Shown here: positions 42,262 through 51,759 of the stretch, in pieces
Layout: the number at the start of each line of letters is the position of its first letter
Position numbering within the stretch: the first letter of the stretch is position 1
Assembly (NCBI GenBank): GCA_902825875.1
Contig: CADECP010000042.1
Location: 1-61,151, forward strand
Origin: an uncultured Acidobacteriota bacterium
GTDB lineage: Bacteria > Acidobacteriota > Blastocatellia > RBC074
Reading direction: 5' to 3'
Length of the DNA: 61,151 bases
Translations under genes and position numbers: made by a program
Notes under the pieces: model-generated
The model's input: the letters and a program-made list of their open reading frames with translations, nothing else
What the model was told of the DNA's origin: nothing
The model's database searches: none

Positions 42262-42631
42262 AAGTTGCTGACGGCATTACGTTATTAACCTGCTTTGTAA
42301 CGGTTAGTAGCCGTAAGCCCGTTGACTCCATCAATGTTCGTCGAGTAAAGAGATAAACCATCAATTGATGGCTGGCATTATACTGAAAGTATCTGATTTA
42401 CCAAGCTTTGCTGTAGTTCAAGACTTCATCTTGATTGCCGAAATCCTGTCCTGGATTTTGGCTGCGCTTATTCAATTACCTCAATTTCAAGAAATATGGC
42501 TTGAGGCAGTCTATTTGACGCCCTGGCTGTTGTTCCCAAGTCCTGATTTTAGGCTTGTTGTCTGTTCGAGCCGCGCCTGATTTCGGGAACTGTGACCATC
42601 AGCAAGGGAAATTTTTCTGGAGGCTATCCAA
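42262..42631. other. Divergent promoter region of the regulator and the TonB receptor
   Basis: The 370-base region between the divergent genes contains a 14-bp palindrome with a TATACT box (listed separately). GGAGG lies just before the receptor ATG at 42632. A short frame at 42365-42580 is not supported by a start signal or a family pattern. Confidence 0.5.
42358..42384 (+). promoter_or_regulatory. Palindrome CCATCAATTGATGG followed by TATACT
   Basis: A perfect 14-bp palindrome (42358-42371) lies seven bases before TATACT (42379-42384), a good -10 box in the direction of the TonB receptor. The palindrome would overlap the -35 site and is a candidate operator for the divergent regulator. No good -35 is present, which would suit an activated promoter. 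Confidence 0.4.
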
Positions 42632-45600
42632 ATGCGAACCCAATCCAAAACAGCCAGAAGCATTCTTTGGTTGTGGATGTCTGCCTTTCTGGTCTCAACA
42701 ATGTTTCTATCGCTGGGCTTTGCTCAAACACTGACGAGCGCAACCCTGCGAGGAACAGTAAAAGATCAGAATGGTTCGGTTGTGGCCAATGCGACTGTCA
42801 CTTTGACGGCAGACGCAACCAAGGCTGAGCGAAAGGTCAAAACCAGTAGCGAAGGCGTGTATGTTATTACTTCGATTCAGCCTGGCGTTTATACGCTCGA
42901 AGTTGAAGCGACCGGCTTCAAAAAGCACATCAAGTCGGAACTGGTGTTCAGTCCCAGTGAAACCAAAGGCGGTGATGTGGCAATGGAGGTCGGTGCTGCC
43001 ACTGAAAGTGTGACCATCACGGCTTCGGCCATCGAAGAAATCAAAACTGAAACCGGCGAACGGTCGAACACGATCAAAGCCGCGCAAATCGAAAACCTTT
43101 CTATCATCAGCCGCAACAGTCTTGAATTGTTGCGAATCTTGCCTGGCGTGGTTCCCCCTGATTCTTCTGTGTATCAGGTTTCAACTTTTGGCGATGCCTC
43201 CCTCTACTCCGTCAATGGTCAGCGTGGCCAGAACAACAATATCAGCGTGGATGGTTCGCGCGTTGTTGATATTGGTTGCAATTGCGGAAGCATCGTCAGC
43301 TTGAACAACGACTTCGTTCAGGAAGTAACCGTGCAGTCCAGCAACTTCGCCGCCGAGCATGGAAACAGCGGAGTGCAGATCAGCGGAACGACCAAATCAG
43401 GCAGCCGTGAATTTCATGGATCTGCATACACTTACGTTCGGCATGAGGTTTTAGCGTCGAATGATCGTTTCAGGAATTACGTCAAGGCTCAGGACCCGAA
43501 TTCATTGTCCGGGCAGAAACCGCCTGGCCAGTTTTACTATCCGGGAGGAACTTTCAGTGGTCCGATCGCTTTGCCCAAGAAAGTGTTTGGTCCGTTGGGC
43601 GGGTTCAACAAAGACCGGGAAAAATTGTTTTTCTTTGTTGGGTTCGAGGTTCAGCGCCAGACTTATGGCGCACCGCCGCGCATCTCCAATGTCCCCACCC
43701 AGGCACAGCGTCAAGGAAATTTCAGCGGAACGACGGTTAGGATTCCTGCTGGATTTGCCAATGCCGGCCAAGACGCGCCGAACGGCAATTTGGCTCCATA
43801 CATCAATCCGATTGGGCGAGTGCTGATCAATTTGTACCCGCTGCCGAATTCAAACATTCCCGGGCAGAATTACATTTCCAACATTACCCAGACGACTCAT
43901 CGTAAAGATTTCAAGTCGCGGTTTGATTATAAAGTCAGCGATAAGACCAACCTTTATGTCCGTGTTACCCGCGAGACGCAGGGCGATGTCAACCCTTACG
44001 GTATTTGGTGGGGGCCTTCGACCTTCGAATTGCCTTCGCCCAACGTTCAGGACAATCTCGGTCGTTCCGTGGCCGTAGGCCTTACATCAGTCATCAACCC
44101 GACGATGACCAACGAAGTTGTATTCAGCGGTAGCAAGCTGAAACTCGATAACCAGTATCAAGACCCAGACAAAGTTAGGCTTTCGACGCTTGGCATTGAA
44201 AACATCTGGCGGCTTCCGTTCGACAACACGCAATTTGGCCGGCAAAGCCCCTTTGTGTCGTTGTCGTTGATTAGCTGGGCGCAAGGCCAGTTGTGGTCTC
44301 CTGGTACCAACCCAATCTTTGCTTATAACGACAGCTTTTCCGTTACCGATAACTTGAGCAAAGTTGCTGGCAGCCACACGCTGAAATTCGGTGCATTGAT
44401 CGAACAGGGCAACAAACGCCAGAACTTCCAGGGCGACCCCGATTCGCAAGGGCTGATCGGATTCAATAATTGGAACGGAACAGGAACCGGAAATGATTGG
44501 GGCGATCTGTTGGTTGGCCAACTTACCGACGTGGGACACGGTACGCAGCCGCCGATCGGCAACTATCGTTTCTATAACTACGAATTCTATGCCCAGGATT
44601 CGTGGAAGATGCGCCCGAATCTGACTGTGGAATATGGTCTGCGCGCCACGCACATGACCATCAACAAAGAGCGCAAAGGATTCGACATTTTGTTCAGCCC
44701 ACAAGCCTATCGGCGGGGGGCAGGGTATTACATCAATGGCGACCCGTTCCGTCCGAATGGAGTGTTGTCTGCCGCTCGCGGAGAAATTCAGAAAGGCTCA
44801 ATTGATCCTCCGGCAGTCCAATGGGGACCGCGGTTGAACATTGCCTGGAGTCCATTGAAAGACGACCGGCTGGTGATTCGCGGCGGCGCGGGTATTTTTT
44901 ATAATCGCGTACAAGGCAACTTCCAGTATGACGCTACCTTGCGTTCGGCTCCGAACGGAAACGTCGGCGCCACCATCGGGCCGTTCACCACCATTCCCGG
45001 AACAAGCTTTACCTTCAATGATCTTGGTGGGTTGACGCTCAGCAACATGGGCGCGGTGACATTGCCGAACGGACAACGCGTTCTGGTTGACCCGCTCAAG
45101 TTGGCCAATGGCGGAGCGGCGATCATTTCGCCCGATCCGAACTCGAACGACTTTCCGACGACGGTTTCAACCAGTCTGAGCATTGCCACCAGATTGCCTT
45201 TCCAGACAGTGCTGGAAACGGCTTATGTCGGAACGTTCGGGCGTCACCTGGCGGCTCGTTTGCCGATCAATACCGTTCCTCTGGGAGCGCTGCTGAGAGG
45301 CGGAATTGCCAATGATCCAGGCAGCACAATCAACGTATTGGCCAACCCGAATTGCGATCCGGGCGAAGTCAATTCGGCTGGCCAGGTTGTACGTCGAGGC
45401 AATTGCCAGATTGTCCAGCAAACCGGCGTCAAGCTGAATTTGACCAATCCGTTGCACCGGCAATCGCTGGGCGATGGAATTCTGAACAGTTTCCGTCCGT
45501 TCCCTGATTTGAGCAGCGTTCGTTACCAGCAATACACCGGCACATCGAATTACCATTCGTTGCAGACGACTCTGAGTCGTCAAGCCGGCAAGAACCTGCA

Positions 45601-46462
45601 ATTCTTCGCCACTTACACCTTCTCGAAGGTGTTGGGAACTCGCGGAGGAGAATTCAACGATCTTGATCCGCTGGATACGCGCGGACGTTCGTATGGTGTG
45701 TTGGATTACGACCGTACGCACATTTTCAACCTGTCTTACAACTACAACCTGCCGAATCTTTCGCCCAGCGGCAATGCTTTCGTAAAAAGCGTGTTGAATG
45801 GCTGGCAAATGTCCGGTATCACCTCGTGGTCGAGCGGAACTCCGGTCAACCTGCGTTTTACCGGAGACGTTGCGAATCTGGCCGTTGCGGCATTTGGTTC
45901 GGATGCTTTCCAATCAGCGGGTTACGCCGCCGGTGCAATCGCGCCAGCGTTCAGCAGAAACCCGAATCAGGGCGGAAAAAATGTTGGCGAGAGCGTGTTG
46001 GATCTGGGTGCGATCAGCATTCCGGCTTTCGGCACGACTGGCCCGGTAATTTCGCCGTTCTACTTCCGCACGCCGAACCGGCAGAATTGGGACATTTCCT
46101 TGTTCAAGAATTTCAAGATCAGAGAAACCAAGAATCTGCAATTCCGCGCTGGCTTCTTCAATGTCTTCAATCAGGCTTTCCCGAGGAACATTGATAATCA
46201 GAACGCCAGCAACAGCGACATTTACTTGACGCTGGAAACGGTTTGTCGTCGTACGGCGGTCAATCGTCCGTTGGTTTTGGCCGATGGAACTGTTGCTTCG
46301 TTCACCCAGCAATTCCCGAACGGACTTGGTGGGGTGCAAGACAACAAGTGCGATCCGGCTGGCGGCTTTGATTTTTCGGCTGCCACCAAAGCCAACTTCG
46401 GCAAGATCACTACCAAACGTGGCCAGCGCGTTATCGAACTGGCTCTGAAATTCACCTTCTAA
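42632..46462 (+). CDS. TonB-dependent receptor with carboxypeptidase regulatory-like domain
   Basis: A 1276-residue outer membrane receptor. After a signal peptide (about 1-33) a carboxypeptidase regulatory-like domain (about 38-120: '[20 protein letters not shown]', '[20 protein letters not shown]') precedes a plug ('[20 protein letters not shown]') and a long beta-barrel ending '[11 protein letters not shown]' with the C-terminal Phe of outer membrane barrels. It is expected to import a large substrate, probably an oligosaccharide, using TonB energy. No partner SusD is adjacent, in line with the acidobacterial type. A strong terminator follows. Confidence 0.92.
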   Translation: MRTQSKTARSILWLWMSAFLVSTMFLSLGFAQTLTSATLRGTVKDQNGSVVANATVTLTADATKAERKVKTSSEGVYVITSIQPGVYTLEVEATGFKKHIKSELVFSPSETKGGDVAMEVGAATESVTITASAIEEIKTETGERSNTIKAAQIENLSIISRNSLELLRILPGVVPPDSSVYQVSTFGDASLYSVNGQRGQNNNISVDGSRVVDIGCNCGSIVSLNNDFVQEVTVQSSNFAAEHGNSGVQISGTTKSGSREFHGSAYTYVRHEVLASNDRFRNYVKAQDPNSLSGQKPPGQFYYPGGTFSGPIALPKKVFGPLGGFNKDREKLFFFVGFEVQRQTYGAPPRISNVPTQAQRQGNFSGTTVRIPAGFANAGQDAPNGNLAPYINPIGRVLINLYPLPNSNIPGQNYISNITQTTHRKDFKSRFDYKVSDKTNLYVRVTRETQGDVNPYGIWWGPSTFELPSPNVQDNLGRSVAVGLTSVINPTMTNEVVFSGSKLKLDNQYQDPDKVRLSTLGIENIWRLPFDNTQFGRQSPFVSLSLISWAQGQLWSPGTNPIFAYNDSFSVTDNLSKVAGSHTLKFGALIEQGNKRQNFQGDPDSQGLIGFNNWNGTGTGNDWGDLLVGQLTDVGHGTQPPIGNYRFYNYEFYAQDSWKMRPNLTVEYGLRATHMTINKERKGFDILFSPQAYRRGAGYYINGDPFRPNGVLSAARGEIQKGSIDPPAVQWGPRLNIAWSPLKDDRLVIRGGAGIFYNRVQGNFQYDATLRSAPNGNVGATIGPFTTIPGTSFTFNDLGGLTLSNMGAVTLPNGQRVLVDPLKLANGGAAIISPDPNSNDFPTTVSTSLSIATRLPFQTVLETAYVGTFGRHLAARLPINTVPLGALLRGGIANDPGSTINVLANPNCDPGEVNSAGQVVRRGNCQIVQQTGVKLNLTNPLHRQSLGDGILNSFRPFPDLSSVRYQQYTGTSNYHSLQTTLSRQAGKNLQFFATYTFSKVLGTRGGEFNDLDPLDTRGRSYGVLDYDRTHIFNLSYNYNLPNLSPSGNAFVKSVLNGWQMSGITSWSSGTPVNLRFTGDVANLAVAAFGSDAFQSAGYAAGAIAPAFSRNPNQGGKNVGESVLDLGAISIPAFGTTGPVISPFYFRTPNRQNWDISLFKNFKIRETKNLQFRAGFFNVFNQAFPRNIDNQNASNSDIYLTLETVCRRTAVNRPLVLADGTVASFTQQFPNGLGGVQDNKCDPAGGFDFSAATKANFGKITTKRGQRVIELALKFTF

Positions 46463-46490
46463 AGCTGTTCATTTCGATGAACTCACTCGC

Positions 46491-46537
46491 GGCGTCGGGA
46501 AGACTGAGCAATCAAGCTTCCCGACGCCAATTTTTTG
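46491..46537 (+). terminator. Rho-independent terminator of the TonB receptor gene
   Basis: A perfect 12-bp stem, GGCGTCGGGAAG (46491-46502) with CTTCCCGACGCC (46517-46528), and a 14-base loop are followed by AATTTTTTG. It lies 29 bases after the receptor stop. Confidence 0.92.
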
Positions 46538-46572
46538 TTTAGCTGGGTAGTGAGAGTTTAGGAAGCGGCTGG

Positions 46573-46578
46573 TATACT
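46573..46578 (+). promoter_or_regulatory. Probable -10 box of the PIN module
   Basis: TATACT lies 30 bases before the antitoxin ATG (46609), between the terminator of the TonB receptor gene and AGAGG (about 46596). The -35 region (about 46550) is weak. Confidence 0.4.
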
Positions 46579-46608
46579 TCGCCCATTCTTAAACAAGAGG
46601 TAAACGAG

Positions 46609-46890
46609 ATGGCCACGCAAACGAAAACAGAGCGATTAGAGATTACCGGCTTGCCACTTGGGACAATTGTTGCTTTGGAACAGCTTGGTAAAAACAACGG
46701 AAAGACTGGCGAAGAATTTGCCAGGATGTTGATTGAAGCCGCTCTGCTTGCCCAACAACCCTTTAAGATTATTCTTGCGCCAATACGACAAGGATTTGAA
46801 GACAGCGGTATGAGCGAAGATGACCTTGATGCGATTGTCGAAAGAGCACGGGAAGATTTTTACCTTAGCCAACATGCTACAAACCAATGA
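46609..46890 (+). CDS. Putative antitoxin
   Basis: A 93-residue protein with an N-terminal 'RLEITGLPLGTIVALEQLGK' beta-strand/helix region (ribbon-helix-helix-like pattern) and a helical acidic tail 'MSEDDLDAIVERAREDFY'. It overlaps the PIN gene by four bases (ATGA at 46887-46890). Its place and size mark it as the antitoxin; no specific family is recognised. Confidence 0.7.
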   Translation: MATQTKTERLEITGLPLGTIVALEQLGKNNGKTGEEFARMLIEAALLAQQPFKIILAPIRQGFEDSGMSEDDLDAIVERAREDFYLSQHATNQ

Positions 46891-47372
46891 GTCAATTAAA
46901 CGATCCAAGCAAAGTAGTTGTTGATTGCATGGTTTTCGTTCAAGCAGTCGCTAATTCTAAAGGACCGGCTGCTCGTATTTTGGACTTGGTTGATAGTGGC
47001 AAGATCACACTTTACGTTAGCAAGGCGATTTTGTTGGAGGCACGCTATGTTTTGAATCGGCCTGAATTGCGAGCCAGGATTCAAACAATCACAGACGTGG
47101 CGGTAGAAGCTTTATTCCAACGGTTAAACGAAAGCGCAATTCTTGTCAGGCAGATACCGAAACGTTTTACTTATCCGCGTGACCCCAAAGACGAGCCTTA
47201 CGTCAACCTTGCTCTGGCAGCGGGCGCGACTTACATCGTCAGCCGCGATAATGACCTTCTTGACCTGATGCGTTGGGACACAGAATCAGGAAGGGAGTTT
47301 CAACGGCAGTTTCGTTTTCTGAAGATAGTTGACCCGGTGAATTTTCTGGAAGAGATTCAGCAAGAGCGGTAG
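46887..47372 (+). CDS. PIN-family toxin (COG1569 type)
   Basis: A 161-residue PIN domain of the 'putative toxin-antitoxin toxin component, PIN family' type. 'KVVVDCMVFVQAVANSKGPA' has the first Asp, 'YVSKAILLEARYVLNRPELR' the Glu, 'YPRDPKDEPYVNLALAAGAT' and 'IVSRDNDLL' the remaining acidic residues. All catalytic positions look intact. It is translationally coupled to the preceding antitoxin. Confidence 0.87.
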   Translation: MSQLNDPSKVVVDCMVFVQAVANSKGPAARILDLVDSGKITLYVSKAILLEARYVLNRPELRARIQTITDVAVEALFQRLNESAILVRQIPKRFTYPRDPKDEPYVNLALAAGATYIVSRDNDLLDLMRWDTESGREFQRQFRFLKIVDPVNFLEEIQQER

Positions 47373-47406
47373 ATAGTTATTCGCCCAATACAAATTCAAA
47401 TTTCCT

Positions 47407-48579
47407 ATGTTCGCTAAACTGGCATTAACGCTTGCACTCAGCATCGTTCCGATTCAAGACCGCGATACGGTTCGCCAATCGGAAGCGCAATTTGCGCGCG
47501 GCGTCGAGGCTCAACAAAAAGGCGATCTGGATGCTGCGCGTCAGGCTTACGAAGCGGCGTTGAAACTGATTCCGCAACGCATTGATGCACTGTCCAATCT
47601 GGGCGTCGTCCACGCCAAGCTCGGCCAATACGACAAAGCCGCCGCCAATTACAAAGCTGCGCTGGCGGTTGATCCGAACGAACACGACATTCGGTTGAAT
47701 CTGGGCATCGCTTATTTTCAGATGCACCAGGCCGAAGCGGCGCGAAAAGAGTTCGCTCAAGTAATCGCAGCCAAACCCGACAAGTTGCAAGCTCGACAAC
47801 TGCTCGGAGTTTGTCTGTTTCAACTCGGCAAATTGCCAGAAGCGATCAAAGAACTGGAAGTAGTTTATGCCGCGCAAGCTGACAACATCGGAGTCGCTTA
47901 CGCGCTTGGTACGGCGTATTTGCAAAACGATCAGATTGAAGCCGGGCGTGCGTTGATTGATAAAGTCTTCAAGTTTTTGCCGCCCGCCGAAGGGCATTTG
48001 ATTCTGGGCGCGCTGAATTCCGCCACGCGCAAACACGTCGAAGCAGTCGAAGAATTGAAGATGGCGGCCAGGCTAAATCCCAAACTGGCGACAGTTCATA
48101 CGCAACTCGGCGTGGAGTATTTGATTACCGGCAATCGAGATTTGGCGATTGAAGAATTTCGCGCCGAACTGAAAAACAACCCGCGCGATTTTATGGCCAA
48201 CCTGCGATTGGGTTGGTTGTTGCGCGAAGACGGTTTGTTGGACGAGGCCGAACCGCTGTTGAAACTTGCGCTGGAAATGCGACCGGACGACATCGCTGCG
48301 CTGTTTCATTCGGCGCAACTGGCTCAGGCGCGTGGCCGCGTGGACGAAGCGGTCAAAATGCTGGAACGCGCTGTCTCTATACACAAAGATTTTCGGCAGG
48401 CTTACGTTCTGTTGGCTCGGTTGTATTTGAAACAGAAACGCACGGCGGATGCTAAACGGTTGCGAGCCATCATTGATCGTCTCAACGAAGAAGAGCAGAA
48501 GCGCCAGCCGACCGCTGACAAATTGTCCGAACCGCCAAAGGCGATTGATCGCCCGATCAAACCACCGCAATTCCAATGA
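47407..48579 (+). CDS. Exported TPR-repeat protein
   Basis: A 390-residue protein with a short leader (about 1-16) and nearly uninterrupted TPR units from residue 30 to 365 (for example 'AQQKGDLDAARQAYEAALKL', 'RIDALSNLGVVHAKLGQYDK', 'HDIRLNLGIAYFQMHQAEAA'). It ends in a charged Pro-rich tail. Its stop overlaps the ATG of the heptaheme cytochrome gene (ATGA), and a second TPR protein follows, so the three form one operon. It is probably a periplasmic scaffold. Confidence 0.88.
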   Translation: MFAKLALTLALSIVPIQDRDTVRQSEAQFARGVEAQQKGDLDAARQAYEAALKLIPQRIDALSNLGVVHAKLGQYDKAAANYKAALAVDPNEHDIRLNLGIAYFQMHQAEAARKEFAQVIAAKPDKLQARQLLGVCLFQLGKLPEAIKELEVVYAAQADNIGVAYALGTAYLQNDQIEAGRALIDKVFKFLPPAEGHLILGALNSATRKHVEAVEELKMAARLNPKLATVHTQLGVEYLITGNRDLAIEEFRAELKNNPRDFMANLRLGWLLREDGLLDEAEPLLKLALEMRPDDIAALFHSAQLAQARGRVDEAVKMLERAVSIHKDFRQAYVLLARLYLKQKRTADAKRLRAIIDRLNEEEQKRQPTADKLSEPPKAIDRPIKPPQFQ

Positions 48580-49685
48580 AAAGAAAGATTCGATTAGCAC
48601 TGGTTTTGGCTGCAATGATGGCTGCGGCGATTTTGCTGGCCACTGCCGGGCAAGGTTTGTCTCAATCGCAAAGCCCACGCCCGGAGCCTCAACGCTATTT
48701 GGGAGTTCAGGCTTGCGCCGCTTGCCATGCTGAAATTACCGAAAAACAGCAAAAAAGCATGCTGGCCAAAGCCATGCAGCCCGTGCCGGATTGCCAGATT
48801 CTGACCAGCCACAAGGAACTGAAATTTCAATCAGGCAAATTCACTTTTGAAATCAAACGGCAGGGCAATCAAAGCTTGTACACGGTCAGCGACGGCGCGG
48901 CGCAAATTTCCGTGCCGCTGTTGTATTGTTTTGGGCAGGGCAAATCCGGCCAGACTTATGTTTACGAATATAACGGCGCGAAATACGAAAGCCGCGTCAG
49001 TTTTTACACGGCGATTGAGGGGCTGGATTTCACGCTCGGATACGCCAAAGACATTCCCGCCAACATTGTCGAAGCCGCCGGTCGTCAGCTCAGCGTTGAT
49101 GAAACTCGAAACTGTTTCCAATGCCACACGACGGGTTCGACTGCGAATCGCCAACTCAATCTGGAAAAGATGGTTCCCGGCGTTCATTGCGAAGCCTGCC
49201 ACGGACCTGGAGAAAAACACGTCGCCGCAATGAAAGCTGGTGAAAAGGCAGGCGCTGGAATGAAAAAGCTCGGCGAATTGGACGGCGACGACATCAATCA
49301 AAAACTCTGCGGCGATTGTCACCGCAGCGCCGAAGAAGTGTTCGAACTGCCCAACCGTGCGGGGATCAACAGTGTGCGCTTTCAACCGTATAGAATCTTT
49401 CACAGTCGCTGTTATTCCGCCGACCGGCGCATCGGTTGCACTGCTTGCCACGATCCGCACGGAGATTTGGAAGCCAGCGCGGCGTTTTACGATTCCAAAT
49501 GTCTGGCTTGCCACACATCGAAAAACGAAAAGGCTACGGCGGATCGAAACGCAAAAGCTTGTCCGACCGGCAAAAGCAAATGCACAGATTGCCACATGCC
49601 GAAGATTGATTTGCCCGGAGCGCATTTCAAATTCACCGACCACCGCATTCGCATTGCCCGCGAAGGTGCGCCGTATCCAAATTAA
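48576..49685 (+). CDS. Heptaheme c-type cytochrome
   Basis: A 369-residue exported protein with a signal peptide (about 1-30) and seven CxxCH heme sites: CAACH, CFQCH, CEACH, CGDCH, CTACH, CLACH and CTDCH in this order. The fold resembles cytochrome c554/NrfH-type multiheme proteins ('VHCEACHGPGEKHV', 'CTACHDPHGDLE'). It should carry electrons in the periplasm; the donor and acceptor are unknown. It is overlapped by the upstream TPR gene and followed ten bases later by another TPR gene. Confidence 0.9.
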   Translation: MKRKIRLALVLAAMMAAAILLATAGQGLSQSQSPRPEPQRYLGVQACAACHAEITEKQQKSMLAKAMQPVPDCQILTSHKELKFQSGKFTFEIKRQGNQSLYTVSDGAAQISVPLLYCFGQGKSGQTYVYEYNGAKYESRVSFYTAIEGLDFTLGYAKDIPANIVEAAGRQLSVDETRNCFQCHTTGSTANRQLNLEKMVPGVHCEACHGPGEKHVAAMKAGEKAGAGMKKLGELDGDDINQKLCGDCHRSAEEVFELPNRAGINSVRFQPYRIFHSRCYSADRRIGCTACHDPHGDLEASAAFYDSKCLACHTSKNEKATADRNAKACPTGKSKCTDCHMPKIDLPGAHFKFTDHRIRIAREGAPYPN

Positions 49686-49695
49686 GAGCGAAGGT

Positions 49696-50982
49696 ATGAA
49701 CCGCAAATTACCCATTACTCATTACCCATTACCCATGACTCGGCATGGTAACAAAGTGCTCTGGCCTATGACCGGATTGCTGACGTTGGTAATCGTTTGC
49801 TTGTTGATTTCGCCAGTTTCGGCTCAACGCGCCAAGACGACCAGGCCCGCCGCCAAACCGTCAACTCCGGCAGCGCAATCTCCGGCGTTTGAAAAACTTT
49901 CTGCCGAAGCCACGCAACAACGAGAAGCCGGAAATTTCGACGAAGCGATCAAGCTTTATCAGCAAGGCGTTGCCGCCAAACCTCGCTGGGACGAAGGTTG
50001 GTGGTATCTGGCGACGTTGTTGTACGAACAGGATCGTTACGAAGAAGCCGTTAAAGCGTTCAGCCGAGTCGCCGCGTTGCGTCCGCAAGTCGGCGCTCCG
50101 GTGGCGATGCAGGGATTGTGCGAATACCGGCTTGGCCGTTACGACGATGCGATGCTGCATTTGCAACAAGGCCGTCAGCGAGGCATCGGCGAAAATCAGG
50201 ACTTGGCGCGAGTCATGCGCTATCACGAAGGCACGCTGTTTTTGCTGCGAGGCGATTACGAAACGGCGCAGCGTGTGTTCACAGGCTTGGCCGTCGAAGG
50301 TTCCAACACACAGGATTTGATGCTGGGGATAGGTTTGTCTGTGCTGCGAATTTCCGCCTTGCCCAAACAGATTGACCTGAATCACCGTGACCGCGATCTG
50401 ATTCGCAGAGCCGGTTTGGCTCAGCATTATTTCGCGCAACTAAACGCAGCCGATTCGCGCCAGGAATTCGAGCGGCTGGTAAAAGACTTTCCAACCACGC
50501 CTAACGTTCAATACGCTTATGGCCGCTTCCTGATTGACACGCGCGACGACGATGCGGCGATTGCCGCGTTTGAAAAAGAGATTGCCAATTCGCCTTCGCA
50601 CGCGCTGGCGCGGTTGCAGATTGCCTACGTCAAACTCCGCAACAAAGACCCTGAAGCCGGAATCGCTTTGGCTGAAGAAGCGGTCAAACTGACTCCGCGT
50701 TTGCCGCTAGGTCATTACGTGCTTGGCCGCTGTCTGTTTGAAACCGGAGCCAACAAACGCGCCATTGAAGAACTGGAAATCGCTCAGCGCATGGCTCCCA
50801 GCGAAGCCCGCGTTTATTACGTGCTGGCGCGCGCTTACGCCAAAGCCAATCGCAAAGAAGATGCCGACCGCGCGCGCGAAACTTTTGCCAGATTGGACAA
50901 GATGAACCAGGACGCTTCGCGCCGAGGTGATGCCCGCGGCGAAGCCATCGAAGAAAAAGAAGCCGAAAGGCCCAAACCTTGA
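49696..50982 (+). CDS. Membrane-anchored or exported TPR-repeat protein
   Basis: A 428-residue protein with a hydrophobic leader (about residues 23-43, 'GLLTLVIVCLLISPVSAQ') and TPR-like repeats from about 65 to 400. GAAGG lies just before ATG 49696; an inner ATG at 49735 would remove an N-terminal stretch coded by an ATTACCC-type repeat (49708-49736) and gives a more ordinary leader. The end is Glu/Lys/Arg-rich. It completes the TPR/cytochrome/TPR operon. Confidence 0.83.
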   Translation: MNRKLPITHYPLPMTRHGNKVLWPMTGLLTLVIVCLLISPVSAQRAKTTRPAAKPSTPAAQSPAFEKLSAEATQQREAGNFDEAIKLYQQGVAAKPRWDEGWWYLATLLYEQDRYEEAVKAFSRVAALRPQVGAPVAMQGLCEYRLGRYDDAMLHLQQGRQRGIGENQDLARVMRYHEGTLFLLRGDYETAQRVFTGLAVEGSNTQDLMLGIGLSVLRISALPKQIDLNHRDRDLIRRAGLAQHYFAQLNAADSRQEFERLVKDFPTTPNVQYAYGRFLIDTRDDDAAIAAFEKEIANSPSHALARLQIAYVKLRNKDPEAGIALAEEAVKLTPRLPLGHYVLGRCLFETGANKRAIEELEIAQRMAPSEARVYYVLARAYAKANRKEDADRARETFARLDKMNQDASRRGDARGEAIEEKEAERPKP

Positions 50983-51033
50983 TTCCCAGTTTTGGACAGG
51001 CAGCGTTACAATCAGATCGGAGGTAAAAGTTTT

Positions 51034-51363
51034 ATGGCCGTTACTGCAACTCAACAAACTGCTGTCAAAAAACAGTCGCGGGATATTCAGCTTCGGATCG
51101 AGCGGTTAAACGAACTTGCGAAAACTGCGCCGCCGATTACCACTAATCCTAATCGTATGAGCGGCGCGCCAGTCATCGGCATCCAGCGCATGCCGATGAC
51201 AACGCTGTTGGATTACCTGATGGATGGTTATTCGGTGGATGGATTCGTCGAAGAATTTCCCGGCACAGAACGTGAAAAAGTAATCGCCGCACTCGGCAAA
51301 ATTCGTGATGCCTTTGATGAAGGTGTGCTGACTGATTTGCTGGCTGAAAAAGTGGATTATTGA
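51034..51363 (+). CDS. DUF433 antitoxin
   Basis: A 109-residue protein ending in a DUF433 domain (about 43-100: 'SGAPVIGIQRMPMTTLLDYL', 'GYSVDGFVEEFPGTEREKVI'), a small winged-helix-like fold used by antitoxins. GGAGG lies ten bases before the ATG. Its TGA overlaps the next ATG by one base. Together with the DUF5615 gene it forms a toxin-antitoxin-type pair. Confidence 0.87.
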   Translation: MAVTATQQTAVKKQSRDIQLRIERLNELAKTAPPITTNPNRMSGAPVIGIQRMPMTTLLDYLMDGYSVDGFVEEFPGTEREKVIAALGKIRDAFDEGVLTDLLAEKVDY

Positions 51364-51749
51364 TGCGAATCCTGCTGGATCACAATTTGAATTGGCGTCT
51401 GCGGGAAGCGCTCGAACCTCACGATGTGAAAACCACCAGGCAGATGCGATGGGATGACTTTGATAACGGCGAGTTGCTGAAAGTAGCGCAGCAGGAATTT
51501 GATGTGATGCTCACTACCGATGCCAATCTTTATCACCAACAGAAAGTCGCCGATTACGATTTGTCTGTGATTGTATTGCGGGCTTACAAAAACTCGATTC
51601 AAGCCATTGCGCCATTGATGATTCAGGTTCTGGATTTGCTCGACCACATCAACCCCGGCGAAACCCATTACGTTTACGTTGACGATACTTTACGGTCGAG
51701 CGATCAGCGACGAGGCAAAGGGACGTTCGCAGTCAATCGGCAGCCATAA
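51363..51749 (+). CDS. DUF5615 PIN-like toxin
   Basis: A 128-residue PIN-like (Mut7-C/DUF5615) protein. 'MRILLDHNLNWRLREALEPH' at the start and 'DVMLTTDANLYHQQKVADYD' mid-way carry the conserved Asp residues; the strand 'LSVIVLRAYKNS' follows. ATG 51363 is used rather than a TTG one codon earlier. It pairs with DUF433 upstream, probably as a ribonuclease toxin. Confidence 0.87.
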   Translation: MRILLDHNLNWRLREALEPHDVKTTRQMRWDDFDNGELLKVAQQEFDVMLTTDANLYHQQKVADYDLSVIVLRAYKNSIQAIAPLMIQVLDLLDHINPGETHYVYVDDTLRSSDQRRGKGTFAVNRQP

Positions 51750-51759
51750 GCCACAGGTT

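Noticed and set aside
42365..42580. 71-codon frame in the divergent promoter region
   Set aside because: No ribosome-binding site or family pattern, and it covers the probable promoter.
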